DNA of 64,000 nucleotides, taken from positions 25,301,364-25,365,363 of the forward strand of contig NC_079975.1 in assembly GCF_029852145.1 (NCBI RefSeq), read 5' to 3'. The DNA comes from Microplitis mediator. Taxonomy: Eukaryota > Arthropoda > Insecta > Hymenoptera > Braconidae. Made by a program: the position numbers and the translations under genes. Every line of letters starts with the position of its first letter. The first letter of the stretch is position 1. The notes under the pieces were generated by a model, which saw only the letters and a list, made by a program, of their open reading frames with translations, had not been told where the DNA came from and made no database searches. Below are positions 37,326-51,300 of the stretch, piece by piece.

Positions 37326-37520
37326 TGTTATGGCGCCAGAGTAATTCAATAAGAGGATTTTAAAAGACGTACGTCATCAGTCAATACACTCTTAACAAAA
37401 TCCTACGGTTCCTAAAAGATAAAAGGACATAAATCACTAGATAGTGAGCACGCGCCATTGTCATTGATCTGTGTGTTGCACCCCGCTGCTAATTCACACT
37501 TAGACCCGACAATTGGCGCC
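37326..37520 (+). repeat. LTR-like module with primer-binding-site-like end
   Basis: Begins TGTTATGGCGCCAGAG and runs to CCCGACA, followed by ATTGGCGCCGAG. That is the layout of a small LTR (TG...CA) followed by a TGGCGCC-type primer binding site. AGATAAAAGG inside could serve as a TATA-like box. No gag or pol is adjacent. A diverged inverted relative is at 30540-30670. A non-LTR promoter relic is an alternative. Confidence 0.35.
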
Positions 37521-38520
37521 GAGTTTTACAGTATACTTTAAGTTTCAATACGTTAGTTAAATAAAATTTTAAGCTGCAGTCTACAGTAATTAGACAATTG
37601 CAGACGTCGCCTCATTGTACAGACATTTACGTACATTCAAAATTTTGGCGACAAAATATTGAAACCAGATGCCTTCAGTTCCTGATAGACACTACCCATG
37701 TAAATAATTTTTATAAATAAATTAATAGTTAATAATAAACAATATATATTATGAGCATAAATGCAATCATACATTAAAAAAAAAATATTCATGTTCACAT
37801 TTCAAAAACTGAAGATGACGTCCGAGTTCTGACTCAGAAAAAACTGATTTTTTAAAACTACTTACTATACTAATTGTTAGCTTCACTTTTCATAAATATG
37901 TCTAATGACATCATTGCTGGACTACAGTAAAACATGAGCATACGGTGAGATTGTATCTGTGGCGCTTCTAGGGTTTATGATGGCGCCGTCCGCGGTGTAC
38001 AGCAAATTTACTTCTTAAGTACTTTTTAAAATGCTCATTGCAATCAGGAAAAAAATACTTATGCGTATGCGATCGTTTGACGATTACAAAAAATTACGTC
38101 TGTTACTATTGTTATCGAAGGATTTATTGTTAGTCGTTGTAGTACTGATAGCCGATGCACAATCATTGACAATAATCTTTGAGTACGTATACTACTTTAT
38201 TAGATAACGAACTACAATGAGCTGTGATTGAAAAAAATATAAAATTTTTTAAGCGTTTTATGTTTAAAAAAAATTTCTTTTAAAAATGTGAATCATTGAT
38301 AACGTTAGAACTCTGAAGTATTATACAGAATGTGTAAGGTGAAAGCCATATATTTTTAAACATGCACGTACACGGATCGATAATTTTATTACATACTGGA
38401 AAAAAAAAATTATTATTCTTATAATTATTAGGATATTTAAGTTAAACTGATCCGTGTCTTTCATGACTAAATTTATTGTTATTTAATTGGAAACATTAAC
38501 TCATATATACTAGTCATTTA

Positions 38521-38577
<57 letters not shown>
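38521..38577. repeat. TA microsatellite
   Basis: About 27 TA units. The paralogous position near 5705 has only a short TATATATATA, so the tract expanded in this copy. Confidence 0.95.
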
Positions 38578-38839
38578 GGGTAATTAAACATTAATGAACA
38601 TTAATTTAAAACATAACAAACGAACTTCGTTTAATCATAAGTAATTATATAAATAGAACTAATGACTTACCAAGTATACCTAATCTCATATAGCATGAGT
38701 TTGTATTAAATAGGTGTTGATATTTTATTATGCGAATTTTTTGCACAAAAAAATATAAGAATACCGGGGCACAACGGACCCTTCAGGGCACGATAAACCT
38801 CTTTGAAAATATGCCAAAGAAAATTTTGTTCTCGTCATC

Positions 38840-39653
38840 CCCGTATGAAAATAACATATATGGTCAAAATATATGATAAATATCAGAAAATATATGTGGC
38901 GAATTTAACTATATTTTCTGGTATATTTTTTTTTATATTAAAAAATATAATACTCATCATATACAAGTCCGTATATGTTTAGCTTATATAAAATATATAT
39001 GTCAATCATATACAAAAAATATATTTTTATCATATATGAAAATATATATTCTTGTCATATACGAAAGCTATATTTTTATCATACATAAAAATATATATTT
39101 CTATCATATACGAAAAATATATTCTGATCATATATAAAACATATATTTATATTGTGTATGGAAAAAAAAAGTTTCTTATTCGTATGACCAACTCCAATTA
39201 AATTTGATCTAAATTTTAATATACTCTTCAAATCGCAGTTAAAATTTTCAAAATTAGTTAATTTGATGCGAATATATACCCATATACATATACATTCACC
39301 GAATAAAATATATGCTTAAATATAACAACGAAAATATATGGTGCCATGTATAATATAAATTATATGCTACCATATATTTCTTTTCATATAAAAATTATAT
39401 ATTTTTTAAATACAAAAGGAAATATATCAATACAATATATTATAAGATAAATCTAAATGTATATATATATAGCTTAATATAAAAAACATATAAGTTAAAT
39501 ACATATATTTACTACTGTATATAATTTTATATTAAATCGGCGAAAATCTCTATATGATTTTTTATAATATACAATATAATATATCATATATTGTTTTGTT
39601 GCAAACATATATGATATTATATATTTTAACCATATATTGTTTTTTCATACGGG
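38840..39653 (+). mobile_element. CCC/GGG-ended 814-bp element in block P3
   Basis: Starts CCCGTATGAAAATAACATAT and ends GTTTTTTCATACGGG, with TC at 38838-38839 and 39654-39655. The paralogous P1 block near 6097 holds the empty site (CTCATCATCATATTTC). Excising the element with one TC restores it except for one base. An inverted relative is at 44229-45063. Confidence 0.92.
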
Positions 39654-40250
39654 TCATATTTCTACGAGTTTAATATATTTTTCAAGTTTCACAGCGATAC
39701 GAAATACCTGCGGTACGACAGACCCCCATAAAATTTTGAAAAAAAAAAAAAATCCATATTCTTATTTTATGAGTTTGATCTAATTTTCAAAATTTTGATT
39801 GGATAAATTTTTAAAAATTGTATGAACATTTGAATTCCATTAAATAAATTAACATTAATACCGGAATATTTTTTTTTTCTGTTAATTATTAGTTTTTAGG
39901 TAGGATAGAAAAAAAAATCGCCGAAATATTAAATACTCTAATATGCATACATTTACCTCTTATAAATTTCAGTTTATAAAAAAATTTAAGCAAGACCTAT
40001 GACCGGTTTATTCCCATTCAAACAGATCAAACTGCACCTGTGAGAGTTTTGAAAAAGGACGGCATCGTTCATTTAAGTGGGGATATCAAAAATTCTTGAA
40101 TTCTCAAATCTTCATTAATTTGTATATTATTGATAGTTGGAGTAACATTCATGAATTTTCGTTATTTGTTGTTTTAAGTTCAGTAGGAGAATAATTATCG
40201 AAAAATAATTACAAGTAAACCGCAACAAAAATTTAAGTCCTTTATCTAAT

Positions 40251-40283
40251 ACACTGTCTAGACGTTGGCGTCGCCAGTCTTTG
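40251..40283 (+). promoter_or_regulatory. Conserved upstream element of zen-C
   Basis: ACTGTCTAGACGTTGGCGTC then GCCAGTCTTTG lies about 530 bp before the zen-C start. It differs from the zen-A element at one base (GGCGTCGCC for GGCGGCGCC). Function is inferred from conservation with the diverged zen-B promoter. Confidence 0.5.
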
Positions 40284-40805
40284 TTATGAATGTGAAAATC
40301 TGAAAATTAGACACACAAACTATAGTTAAATAATGGAGGGGGTTCCAAACCAAAATTCTTCTTCGGTAGGGGCATCAGGTAGCTCCGTACCTCTGTACAA
40401 ATCGGTAGTAGCCTTTGACCGAAGAGACCTCAGTTCTTACAACACCGTCGTAGAGTTACCGTCGTGTCTTACTTTATTCGAACACTGAGTGAAATAACAA
40501 GTTGAATTTAAGTAAACATATTTACTTGACTTATAATACTAAAAGCAAGAAACAATTTACTACATTAAAGTATAATATTTATTATTCTTATAAAAATTGC
40601 GTTAATCATTTTATAAATTACTACAGACAATACGTTTTTACTGCAATTAAGAATATATTTTCTTTGCACTATTGAAGTGAACTAATACTTGAATTAAGAT
40701 ATTTTACTTGGAAATATAGACTTTTTTCTCACAGTGAACGGATTTGAAAATAATTTTTCGCTTTTTGTTAAATTAAAATAACTGCATTAACGAAATAAAT
40801 TCAAA

Positions 40806-43430
40806 ATGTCTTACACTGATTTAAACCAAACGTGCAAAGTGTCTACCACATCTGTAGAGATGCCGGCGTATCCGTCTTCGCCTGAGAGCATGAGGACGAG
40901 CGTGTCGGAGGAGTGGTATTACAACCAACAATCAAATCGTGATCATTCACCTCTTTCCGACGCTGACCAAAATACTGATGCTGTTAATACGAATGATACT
41001 TTGGTAGCAGCCGATTCAAATTCTGAGTTTTTGAATTTACAACCACTTGAGCATCAACAATTAACAGAGCCATTAATCAACAAAGGCGTCAACGAATTAC
41101 CAACAGAAAATCTTCAGCAACATCTTCCTCAGTGTCCCAAAAATAAATCTTCGAATCAAGCGGAGCGAGCTTCTGCAAAAGGTAAGATTTTAATATTTTG
41201 AATAATTATTACTTATTACTCTTTAATAATTATTTAAGCTTCATGTGTATGGTAATTCATTCATTCATTCAGGATATAAGAGCTTTAGTATTTATTATTA
41301 ACTATTAATTAATTGGTCAAGACTCCGATTATAAATTCAAATTATTTTTTTATTTTTTTTTTTACATTCGTTTATTGAATTACTGATAATTGTTTTAATT
41401 GAATTTTTTTTTTTTTTTAATTTTTGAAAATCCGATTTAATGTCTTTACACGTTTACTTAATGCTTGTATCAAGTAATCATGCAGTAGCGATTATCGCGG
41501 CGGGCTATAGTTCTAAAATTAATTAACTATAGTTTAAATTTTAATTGCATAATATTTTATTAAATAAGTATCAATAGTATGTAAGAACATATTTTTACGA
41601 TCAGTTTTTTTTTTTTTACACACTGTAATTATAAAATTATCTGCGTAGATATTACTTATTAACATGTGATATAACAATCTAATAGTTATTTTTTTTTCAT
41701 TTTACAGAAAAGAATCAACAAAGACGAGCACGAACCGCATTCACTACGGAGCAACTCAATCAGCTAGAAAGAATTTTCTGTGAGAACAATTACTTATGCC
41801 GTACAACTAGAATTAACACTGCGTCTAAATTGAAACTCACCGAAAGACAGGTGAGAAAATTTGATATTTTTTTATTACTTATTAGTGATATATCTGTAAG
41901 ATATGGTAGAAAATTTTTTTTTCTTGTATCACTTTAAAATTAAATTTCTGTTATTTTAACCCAACGTTCTAATTCACCATGAAAAAAAAAAAAAAAATTT
42001 TGGTTTCCATTGGGGATGCATTAATTTCGTTAAAATTTTAATAATTACACGGAAATAATAAAAATTAAATATATATCCATGATTTATTACAGTTTCAAAC
42101 ATTAGCAAAGTCTCGCTACTTTGGAACTCTAAAATTTACATTATTTCTGATGTAGCAATTATTTCAGTTTCATATAATAAGACGTTTTTATTAAAATTTT
42201 GAATTATTGTGCATTAAAATTTTTCTGGCAATTTTTTATTTACGAGTATAATTTTACTTTATGAGTGTAATATATAAAACTACATAGTTATATATAATTA
42301 TATCAAACTATTCAAAATTGTGTACGGCCAAAACTCTTATATACTTGTATCTAGATATTAATATATAATATTACATAGGTATATAGACTTTTTCAAGTTC
42401 CGTTCAACTAAAGATACATTAGAAACTATAGAATTTGGTATTTATAATTTTAATTACTTTATTACAAGGAGTAATCTCAATTATTAAATTGTAAACTATA
42501 GTACTCGAAGGCCCGGTTTGCGCACTAAAAACTGTAATTTTTCCACTGCTCTCTTTTCCGTGTAGTTTGAATTTAAAGCACGAAATTTATAAACAAACGT
42601 TCGAAATAAATTTTGGAAAATTTTTTTGAAAAAAATTAAATTTTGGCTGGAGCTGGAAAAAAACAAAGACAAGTAAATTTGTTCTTTTAAGCCAAATGCA
42701 AAATATAATTTTGGTTATTTGTAATTAGTAATAAAATAGTGACCATCGATAGTAATAAAAATATTCATTAATCTTATTTTCTAAAATTATTAAATTTATA
42801 ATTATTTTACAGGTCAAAGTATGGTTTCAGAATCGTAGAATGAAGCTGAAAAAAACCACCGAAAGTAAAGTCGATAAAATCGAGAAGAAAAATTTAAATC
42901 CTCCGAAGAATGGAAACAATCAGTTACTTGCCGCTGAAGTTGATCGTAGGCGAATGAACCCACTTGGATTAGGTTCAACTATACACTACCATCATTCGCC
43001 ACCGATTCAAGATATGGGTTTTAAAAACGACGGTAACTACTGGACGAATGGTACCAACTACCAACCGGCATACAGCGGAAGTATGCAAAATACTACCATT
43101 TATACTGAATCTTCTCAGGCCCAAGTGTATAATAACAACATTAATAATTATTATTCACCCGTCAATGGGTTCTATAATAATAATAATAATAATAACTATA
43201 CCAGTTATTATGTAAAGCCTGTTGACTACATAGATTATAACCATAAAGAACACACTACTGTCACTGGCTATCCGGCTAATAACAGTAACTATTATACATA
43301 CGGAGTAAGTCCTGATTCAGAGCAAACCTTTAGCTCTGTCCCAGAAATTACATCATCGACTGAATTAAACAAAGAATTCAATGGTTTAAATTTTTTAAGC
43401 ACTACCATGAATACCTATCAATTTCAATAA
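40806..43430 (+). CDS. zen: zen-like (Hox3-class) homeobox protein, copy C
   Basis: Close paralogue of copy A. Exons 40806-41181, 41708-41850 and 42813-43430 join in frame (1137 nt, 378 aa), phases 1 and 0, GT-AG. The homeodomain spans about residues 130-189, with YLCRTTRI in helix 2 and WFQNRRMK in helix 3, split after position 44. Exon 1 keeps YPSSPESMRTS and SEEW but otherwise differs from copy A more than exon 3 does. Exon 3 is exactly 618 nt in both. The C-terminal region is Asn/Tyr-rich with an AAT run. AATAAA lies at 43557-43562. The frame is intact, so it is probably functional. Role inferred as for copy A. Confidence 0.88.
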
Positions 43431-44127
43431 GCAATGGGATTTAATAGATATCATTATTAAGTAAGGCTAATATTTTTGTGTTATGTTAAGTCATGAAGAA
43501 GGGAACATGTAAATAATGATCAAGTATTTAATTCATGGGCAATAAGAATAAAAATTCAGTGGATAAAATTATAATTAAATAAGTAGTGAGGATGTGAGAT
43601 ATGGAACTCAATTGAATCGCTAACAATATTAAAATACTATTGATAATTTAGTATGTAGAATTTTATACTCTTTTAAATGACTCATTTTACTATTTATATT
43701 TATTAATTCTTGTTTCTGGAAACTTGTAGTTAGTTAAGAAGACACCAAATATTTATTACTACTGAGATTGTAAGAACTTCGATTAATTAAGTGATTTTTA
43801 ATGCCATTACTTATTTTTTATTTAAATTACTTCATGCATATAATTTAAGCTTTTATACTGAAAATTAAGTATTTTATTTTGGGGGATAATTGTAAGCAAT
43901 AATTATAACATTTTATTTAAGGTTGTAATCACTGTGTCTGTATACTTAACAACAAAAATTATATGAAAAATATAAATAAATTTTTGTTAAGTAATTTCGT
44001 TTTTTACTGCAAGCCATTTTACTTTTTGTAAATCCTAAATTATTAACTTTAATCCTAACTTATTCCTAATAACCATTTGTCCAAAATTATAATAATAGTC
44101 ATACTAATAGTAATTATTGATTTAAAT

Positions 44128-44228
44128 TAGAGGTGTGCGAATATTCAAATTAACGAATTATTCGATAGCGAATCGAATCGAACTATTCAAATATTCGATT
44201 CGATTCGTGCAATATTCGCACACCCCTA
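44128..44228. mobile_element. 101-bp hAT-type MITE
   Basis: TAGAGGTGTGCGAATATTC to TATTCGCACACCCCTA, related to 26776-26887. Its right TA became the target of the element at 44229-45063. Confidence 0.7.
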
Positions 44229-45063
44229 CCCGTATGAAAAAACAATATATGGTTGAAATGTATAATATCATATATGTTTGCAACAAAACAATATATGATA
44301 TATTATATTGTATATTATAAAAAATCATATAGAGATTTTCGCCGATTTAATATAAAATTATATACAGTAGTAAATATATGTATTCCATATATGTAACTTA
44401 TATGTTTTTTATATTAAGCTATATATATACATTTAGATTTATCTTATAATATATTGTATTGATATATTTCCTTTTATATTTAAAAAATATATAATTTTTA
44501 TATGAAATGAAATATATGGTAGCATATAATTTATATTATATATGGCACCATATATTTTCTTTGTTATATTTAAGCATTTATTTTATTCGGTGAATGTATA
44601 TGTATATGGGTATATATATTCGCATCAAATTAACTAATTTTGAAAATTTTAACTGCGATTTGAAGAGTATATTAAAATATAGATCAAATTTAATTGGAGT
44701 TGGTCAAACGAATAAGAAACTTTTTTTTCCATACACAATATAAATATATGTTTTTATATATGATTAGAATATATTTTTCGTATATAATAGAAATATATAT
44801 TTTTACTTACAATAAAAATATAATTTTCATGTATGACAAGAATATATATTTTCATATATGATAAAAATGTATTTTTTGTATATGATTGACATATGTATTA
44901 TGTATATGCTAAACATATACGGACTTGTATATGATGAATATTATATTTTTTAATATAAAAAAAAATATGTCAGAAAATATAGTTAAATTGGCCACATATA
45001 TTTTCTGATATTTATCATATACTTTTACATATATTTTGACCATATATGTTATTTTCATACGGG
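44229..45063 (-). mobile_element. CCC/GGG-ended 835-bp element
   Basis: Inverted relative of 38840-39653. Starts CCCGTATGAAAAAAC and ends GTTATTTTCATACGGG, flanked by TA at 44227-44228 and 45064-45065. Non-coding. Confidence 0.9.
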
Positions 45064-45328
45064 TACTACTGCTAACGGAGAGTAGCTATGCACAAACAGA
45101 ATAATGATCAATGATATTGGTTATTCAGTGATAGTTTAAAAGGGAGTGAAAGCTTTATCTGCTTGACCGAAAATCGATCATTTTTTGGATCAATTTGTGT
45201 ATGAAGGTGAAGCACCACAGCCAAGTACGGAAGGCAGTCACATAAATTAATATTAAAAAAAAATTCTAGTCATAAAAAACAAATCAGTATATCTAATTTC
45301 TAAGCTGATCACATTACATTATAGTATA

Positions 45329-48300
45329 TTAGTTTTCTTCGGATGATGATGAGTCACCTAAAACGAAGCTTTTGTTCAATAGTTTGCGGAAATTATCAGT
45401 GATTCGATCTGTTTCTTTGATATTTTTTTCGGCGTTTGCGAAAACTATTTCGAGACTTGGTGCCCGTTCACCGAATAACTTCTTAAATTCTTCTTTTCGT
45501 GGGTCGTAAAACTCTTTCATCTGTAACGAAACAAACGTTAACGAAAAATTCATAATCTTATGAACTATATATTTATGTCATTATTAATATGAGCTTTTAT
45601 CGACACAATTTCTTTGCTTTTTCAATGATCCTACAACGTACTTTATCATATTGGTCTTGATTTTTGATTGCATATATAGTTCGACCCAAAAGTATAATTA
45701 AATCGACATCATCTCCTTTTTCATAGCTGAAATAAAGAGAATATATGATATATAATAATTTATGAAGCTGAAGAAAGTTAAAGAAAACAGTTGGAAATAA
45801 AAAAAACGATTACAATGTTTTTATTTCCTCAAAATGGTCGATGAAATATTGCATGGCGTAATTGACATCACTTTTATCATTCTCCAGAAAGGCTCTAAAC
45901 ATATCAGTAATTTGATCTGTCGTAGCATTTGAGTTTGGGCTCATTGCCTCAGCTATATATTTATCACACTGCTCTTTAGTTTCGCAACATTTAATAAAAG
46001 TATATCTTGATTTGCGAATAGACTCTGGAAGGGGAAGCTGTTCAGTCATAAGTTTATTCCATACAGTATCATTTGCGTCTTTAAGTCCGTAACATAAAAT
46101 CCACGGCCAATTAGAATTTGGAAATCTATAATTGACAGAAGTATAATAGATCAATATGATAATAGTAACAGTGAAAGTAAATTTTGGTTGAGTTAAGGGG
46201 GGGGGGGGGTAGGGTTTTAAAGGTGAAAAAAAAGGATATTTTTATGATTCTTTCTCGGCGAAATGAATAATATAATTTCATTTAACTTAATAACATATTA
46301 TTGCACAACTTATAACCTATATCAGAAAAAATTTTCATTGGAAAATATTGAAAAATAAGCCGGTGACGTTGAATCTCCCGAGGCGCCTTCAAAAAAAGTT
46401 GTTTTGCGGTGAACATCATAACTCCTTACAGGATCATCTGAAAAAAAAATTGATATGCATTTTAAAGGTGATGTATTTCTCGTGGTAACCACGAAGTTTT
46501 TTTTTTTTTTTTTTTTTTTTTCGATTTTGTACAGCACTTGGAAGTGAAAGACGCGATTTTAGCTCAAAAAATGGAATAGAAAAAAATGAAAAAAAAAAAA
46601 AAAAAAAAATCCCTTCGTTGTTACCACGAGAAATACATCACCTTTAAAATGCATATCAATTTTTTTTTCAGATGATCCTGTAAGGAGTTATGATGTTCAC
46701 CACAAAACAACTTTTTTTGAAGGCGCCTCGGGAGATTCAACGTCACCGGCTTATTTTTCAATATTTTCCAATGAAAATTTTTTCTGATATAGGTTATAAG
46801 TTGTACAATAATATGTTATTAAGTTAAATGAAATTATATTACTCATTCCGCCGAGAAAAAATCATAAAAATATCCTTTTTTTTCACCTTTGAAACCCTAC
46901 CCCCCCCCTCCCTAAATTAAACTATAGTGATAAATTAACTAACGCATGTTCTGAAGGATTCTCCAAGTATGAATTCAATTGCTGTGTAGCAAATGATTGA
47001 CAATCAGGATTTCCATATTCACAGACTATTGGAGCAAGCATATTTCGGACGCGAAGTGATGGCGGATCATAACCATCGTCTTTTCCAAAACCAATATCGT
47101 CAGTAATTTTGTTAGTGATAAAAAGAACATACAGTTGAAAAAAATTTTCAACGTCTGTGTTACGAACTTTTTCATGCAAATTTTCTATAACTTTTGTTAC
47201 AGGTATCCATGGTAAAGGGTCTGTTTCTTCATGTAAGTAATAAGATATATTGAAAAGTGCTTCCATGTATGAATTATCATCTTTATACATTCTGTGAGCA
47301 TCCTCAATAAGTTGCGCCCGATTGATTGGATGAATTTTTTCGTAATCCTTGATAAGATATTCTGCGAGACGATGCCAATTTTCTTTATCGTAGTTAACTT
47401 GATAAAACCCTGCACAAATATTAATATTATATAAATATCCATTATACTTTTTGAATCAATCATTCTAACGGTTAGTTTACCGCTTTGTTGAATATTTATG
47501 ATAATCCAGTCATCTTTATCAATGTTTGGTATAGTCTTTGTTTCTTCATCTTTTTCCATCCACATTGTCGGAAAGCTTTGCGAAAAATCTGGATTCGACT
47601 TAGTTGCATAATTAATAGGAATTCTCCATTTGTTATCTGAATTTGTATGCCGAGCGTTTTTCTGTGTTATATTTGTTTCACCAGTTTCATAATCCCGAGT
47701 AACAGTTATAACTGGAGTTCCAGTTTGCTCAATCCAGGGGTCCATAGTCTCTTTAATATTCAAAGGTCTTTCTAACCCATAATTTTCATCATAAACTTCT
47801 TGAAAAGCTTTCCAGAGATCATTAGTAACCACGCTACCGAATTTACTGAAAATTACAAAAACTATTGATATTGTATCACTCATCACTTCCCATATAACAA
47901 TCTTGTTCAAGACTTGAGCAAGCCTGGTCTTAAGTTCGATAGACATGAGTGTCTTTTCCTACCTATGTGTCTTGCTGCAGATACTTGTGGCTGGATTTCA
48001 ATAGCCCCGTATGAAAAAGCAATATATGAGCTTCAGTATAATTCGAAATATATGATAAATTATATGGAATTATGAGAAGTCATATATGGAGCCATATACA
48101 AAATTTTGCCGAAATATTATATGATTTTATAATTTGCAACATAGATATCGATAATATATTTTTTTTACATGCTAACTTATAAGTATTGCTTATAATATTT
48201 TATACTATACTTTAAGTTATATGATAAGATATATGATTTAATTATATGACTGACATATAAAATTTATACATGTAAATATATAATTATATAAATATACGTT

Positions 48301-51300
48301 CACATATATTTGTATAAATGTATGTAAATATATATTTATATAGATATATGTTTATATATATTTGCACAAATATAAAGCTAGAGATTTCAAGCTATAAAAT
48401 GCTTTTTTTTTAAATCTCGATACGATTATTTTTCATGAAGTTACAGTCTTGCAAAAATCACTAAAAAATTTCTAAAATTTTTTTTTTCCTTTAATTTTTG
48501 GTATGAGTGTATTTTTTAAATTATTTGTGTATAATAATATCGAAATTTTTTAAATATTGAAATTATAAGTTCAATATAAAACGAGAATATAATTTGAGAT
48601 GTAATATCATATGTATACAAATACATATATTATAAATTATATGGATTATAATAATATTGAAATTATAAATTAATTTATAAGATGAAACATATATTTTACG
48701 TTATAAATTAATATATAAAGCGGTCATATAATTATTGATACAATATCACATGTATATAATCACATATATTATAAATGATATGGATTATTATAATATTAAA
48801 CGTATACATTATTATATATGATAAATCATATATTAATCAATATTAATAATTTTGCCGCCATATATGTTCAGTTATTTACCATATATTTTTTTATATATTA
48901 TCGACAGTATATGGTTTTTTCATACCGGGCAAGTCTAGTGCAAGCCTTACACAAGAAATTCGTGCCAGATTATAACTCAATTCTGGAGGAAGGCTATAGT
49001 TGAAAATAGTTACACATGGCTTTCTCAAAATCTGCTCAAGGCTCAAAATTGACTTTGAGCCTTGAGCAGATCTTGAGCAAACCTTGCGTGAGTACTTGCC
49101 GTAAGTTACTGATGCAAGAAATGCGACAGAAACTTTTCAACTGCACCATATCTGAGATATCTTTAATATTCTTGTGTACAATGCTTTGAACAAGCCACGC
49201 ATAAGTCTTGATGATGATTTCTTCCTACATGATCATGCGCAAGACCCATACGTAGAAAAAGACACCAGAGGTTTTGCTCAAGGCACTGGCAACACAATCT
49301 TGCTCACGCATGTGTTACTTGGGTTATCAGACATTAAATAATTCTTGATGAATATATTCACTGTGCATTGAGGTATCGTCGAACTCCATCGCGGAATACG
49401 TCTTTACCAAGAATATGATCCAACATATGTAAAATGGCAGATCCTTTGTATTTAGTTATAGGACTTATCATATTATCAATAGCCGTATTATTAAGAGGCA
49501 TCCATTTTATAGGAAGCGGTTCTTCGAAAACTGATTCAGCATCAAATGATTCTTCATTTATTGTTTCGATTGCAAATCTAGCCATCATAGATTCGTTCGG
49601 ATCCGCCTAAACAATACATTAGTACAATTGAAATTTAGAAAGAAGTAAAATTTCAATGATAAGTTAATAATGGAAAATGACCCCTTCTAAAATTTTGAAT
49701 GCGTAGTATGTAGCAAATGATTCGGTTAACCAAGCATCATCCCACCAAGCAGGAGTAACAAGATTACCAAACCATTGATATGCTATTTGATGAGAGATCT
49801 CTAACAAAATATCGTCTCGGTCTTCAACATTAGGAACTAAATTTGTATAAATGAATTTGAGAGATGAAAGCCTGCAGGAAAAAAAGACAATCGTTTTATT
49901 AAATTGCATTAAATCATAAAGAAAAAGATAATAGTGGAGGGTGGGGCAAAGTGGGCCCCGTAAGCTAGAAATGGGATTATCTGTACTTTTTTTACTCGTT
50001 ATACTACTTTATAGGCCCTTGTTTGTTATTTAACATTGATAAGATGTGTCCATTGAAATTGAAAAATCGAAAATTAGGGGCAAGGTGGGCCCCCATCTAA
50101 AAAAATTGTGTGAGACAAATTTATTGCTCGTTTTACTTTTTTTAAATTCTTCACTTTAAAAATGTTATGAATAAGCTGTCTTCATAATAAATTACGAATT
50201 TCAAAATATGGGACAAAGTGGGCAAAAATGGGTAAGACATAAATAAGCTAATAAGTAATAAATTAATAGTCGTAAAAAAGTAAAGGTGACTTATTATGAG
50301 CCTCATTCATAGAAAATTTCAGGGTGCTCACTTTGCTCTCAAATTTTAGTGGGGCCCACTTTGCCCCACCCTCTCCTAAATAAAAATTAATCCAAGCAAA
50401 AAATGTATTTACGGATATCCTAAAAGTCCCCAATTTTCCATTGTCTTTTGATCATATGTATAAGGAACGATAATTTGATCTAATTTAGGTAACGCATACG
50501 GCACAGTAGTATAAATTCCCATCAAGTCTTTGAGCTTCTGACTGATTTCCAATGGATATTTCAAGAAGTCAATGTCATTTTTTAATGCATAAAATTTTCC
50601 TTCTTCTTCAGAACGTTCTATCGATTCATAATCATCAGTGACCACGATGCTAACAGCATAAGTAGTCATATTTGGAGACTTCTGGAAATGAGTCATAATA
50701 TTACCATCCCGTAATTTATCATGACGTACTGCTGGCATATTCGACAATGCAGTTTGATTTGGACCGTGTTTAACTGACATCACAAATTGAGCTTTAAATT
50801 CTGGTTCATCCCAACAAGGAAATATTTTTCGAGCACTAATTGGTTTTGAATTCATAATAGCAAAGTATCTGAAAAAAAAAAAATTAATAAGTACTGTAAC
50901 AAACTGTAGCACACAGGGGACGTAACAGTACGATTATTTAAACTAGATTCAGAGAAAATATACTCTCTTAAAATGAACCAGTGAAATTCCACTGATTCAA
51001 CCAGTGAAGTTCACTGGTTTAACCAGTGACTAAAAGTTCACTGGTTGAATCAGTGAACGTCGCGCTCACTGGTTTCAACCAGTGAACTAAAAATATGTAA
51101 GCGCGCGGGTACAGCAGCATTCTGTACATGAGTATATTTAAGTATTTTATTATGTCAATAAATAAGTAATATTTATTGATTATCTTCATGTAATATTTTA
51201 ACTAACTTTTATATAACAATAATAATTATATGACACAATTTTTACAGAGTTTAAAAATAAATAACTTTGGAGTAATTTCAATAGCTTGGAACTAACCTCA

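Larger units (their letters stand above)
37889..43934. repeat. Duplicated zen-C block (P3 37889-39766, Z3 39767-43934)
   Basis: P3 matches 5079-6245 and Z3 matches 893-5076. Differences are mainly insertions: the element at 38840-39653 in P3, those at 4313-4799 and 5852-6002 in the other copy, and a TA microsatellite at 38521-38577. The blocks keep the same relative orientation on the plus strand. Confidence 0.85.

Noticed and set aside
46322..46760. Small frames over the foldback in APN-A intron 6
   Set aside because: They lie in inverted-repeat arms with homopolymer runs and have no protein-like features.
47197..47946. A single 249-codon frame on the minus strand
   Set aside because: It is APN-A exon 5 read through its donor site into the intron; splicing into exon 6 gives the M1-like sequence.
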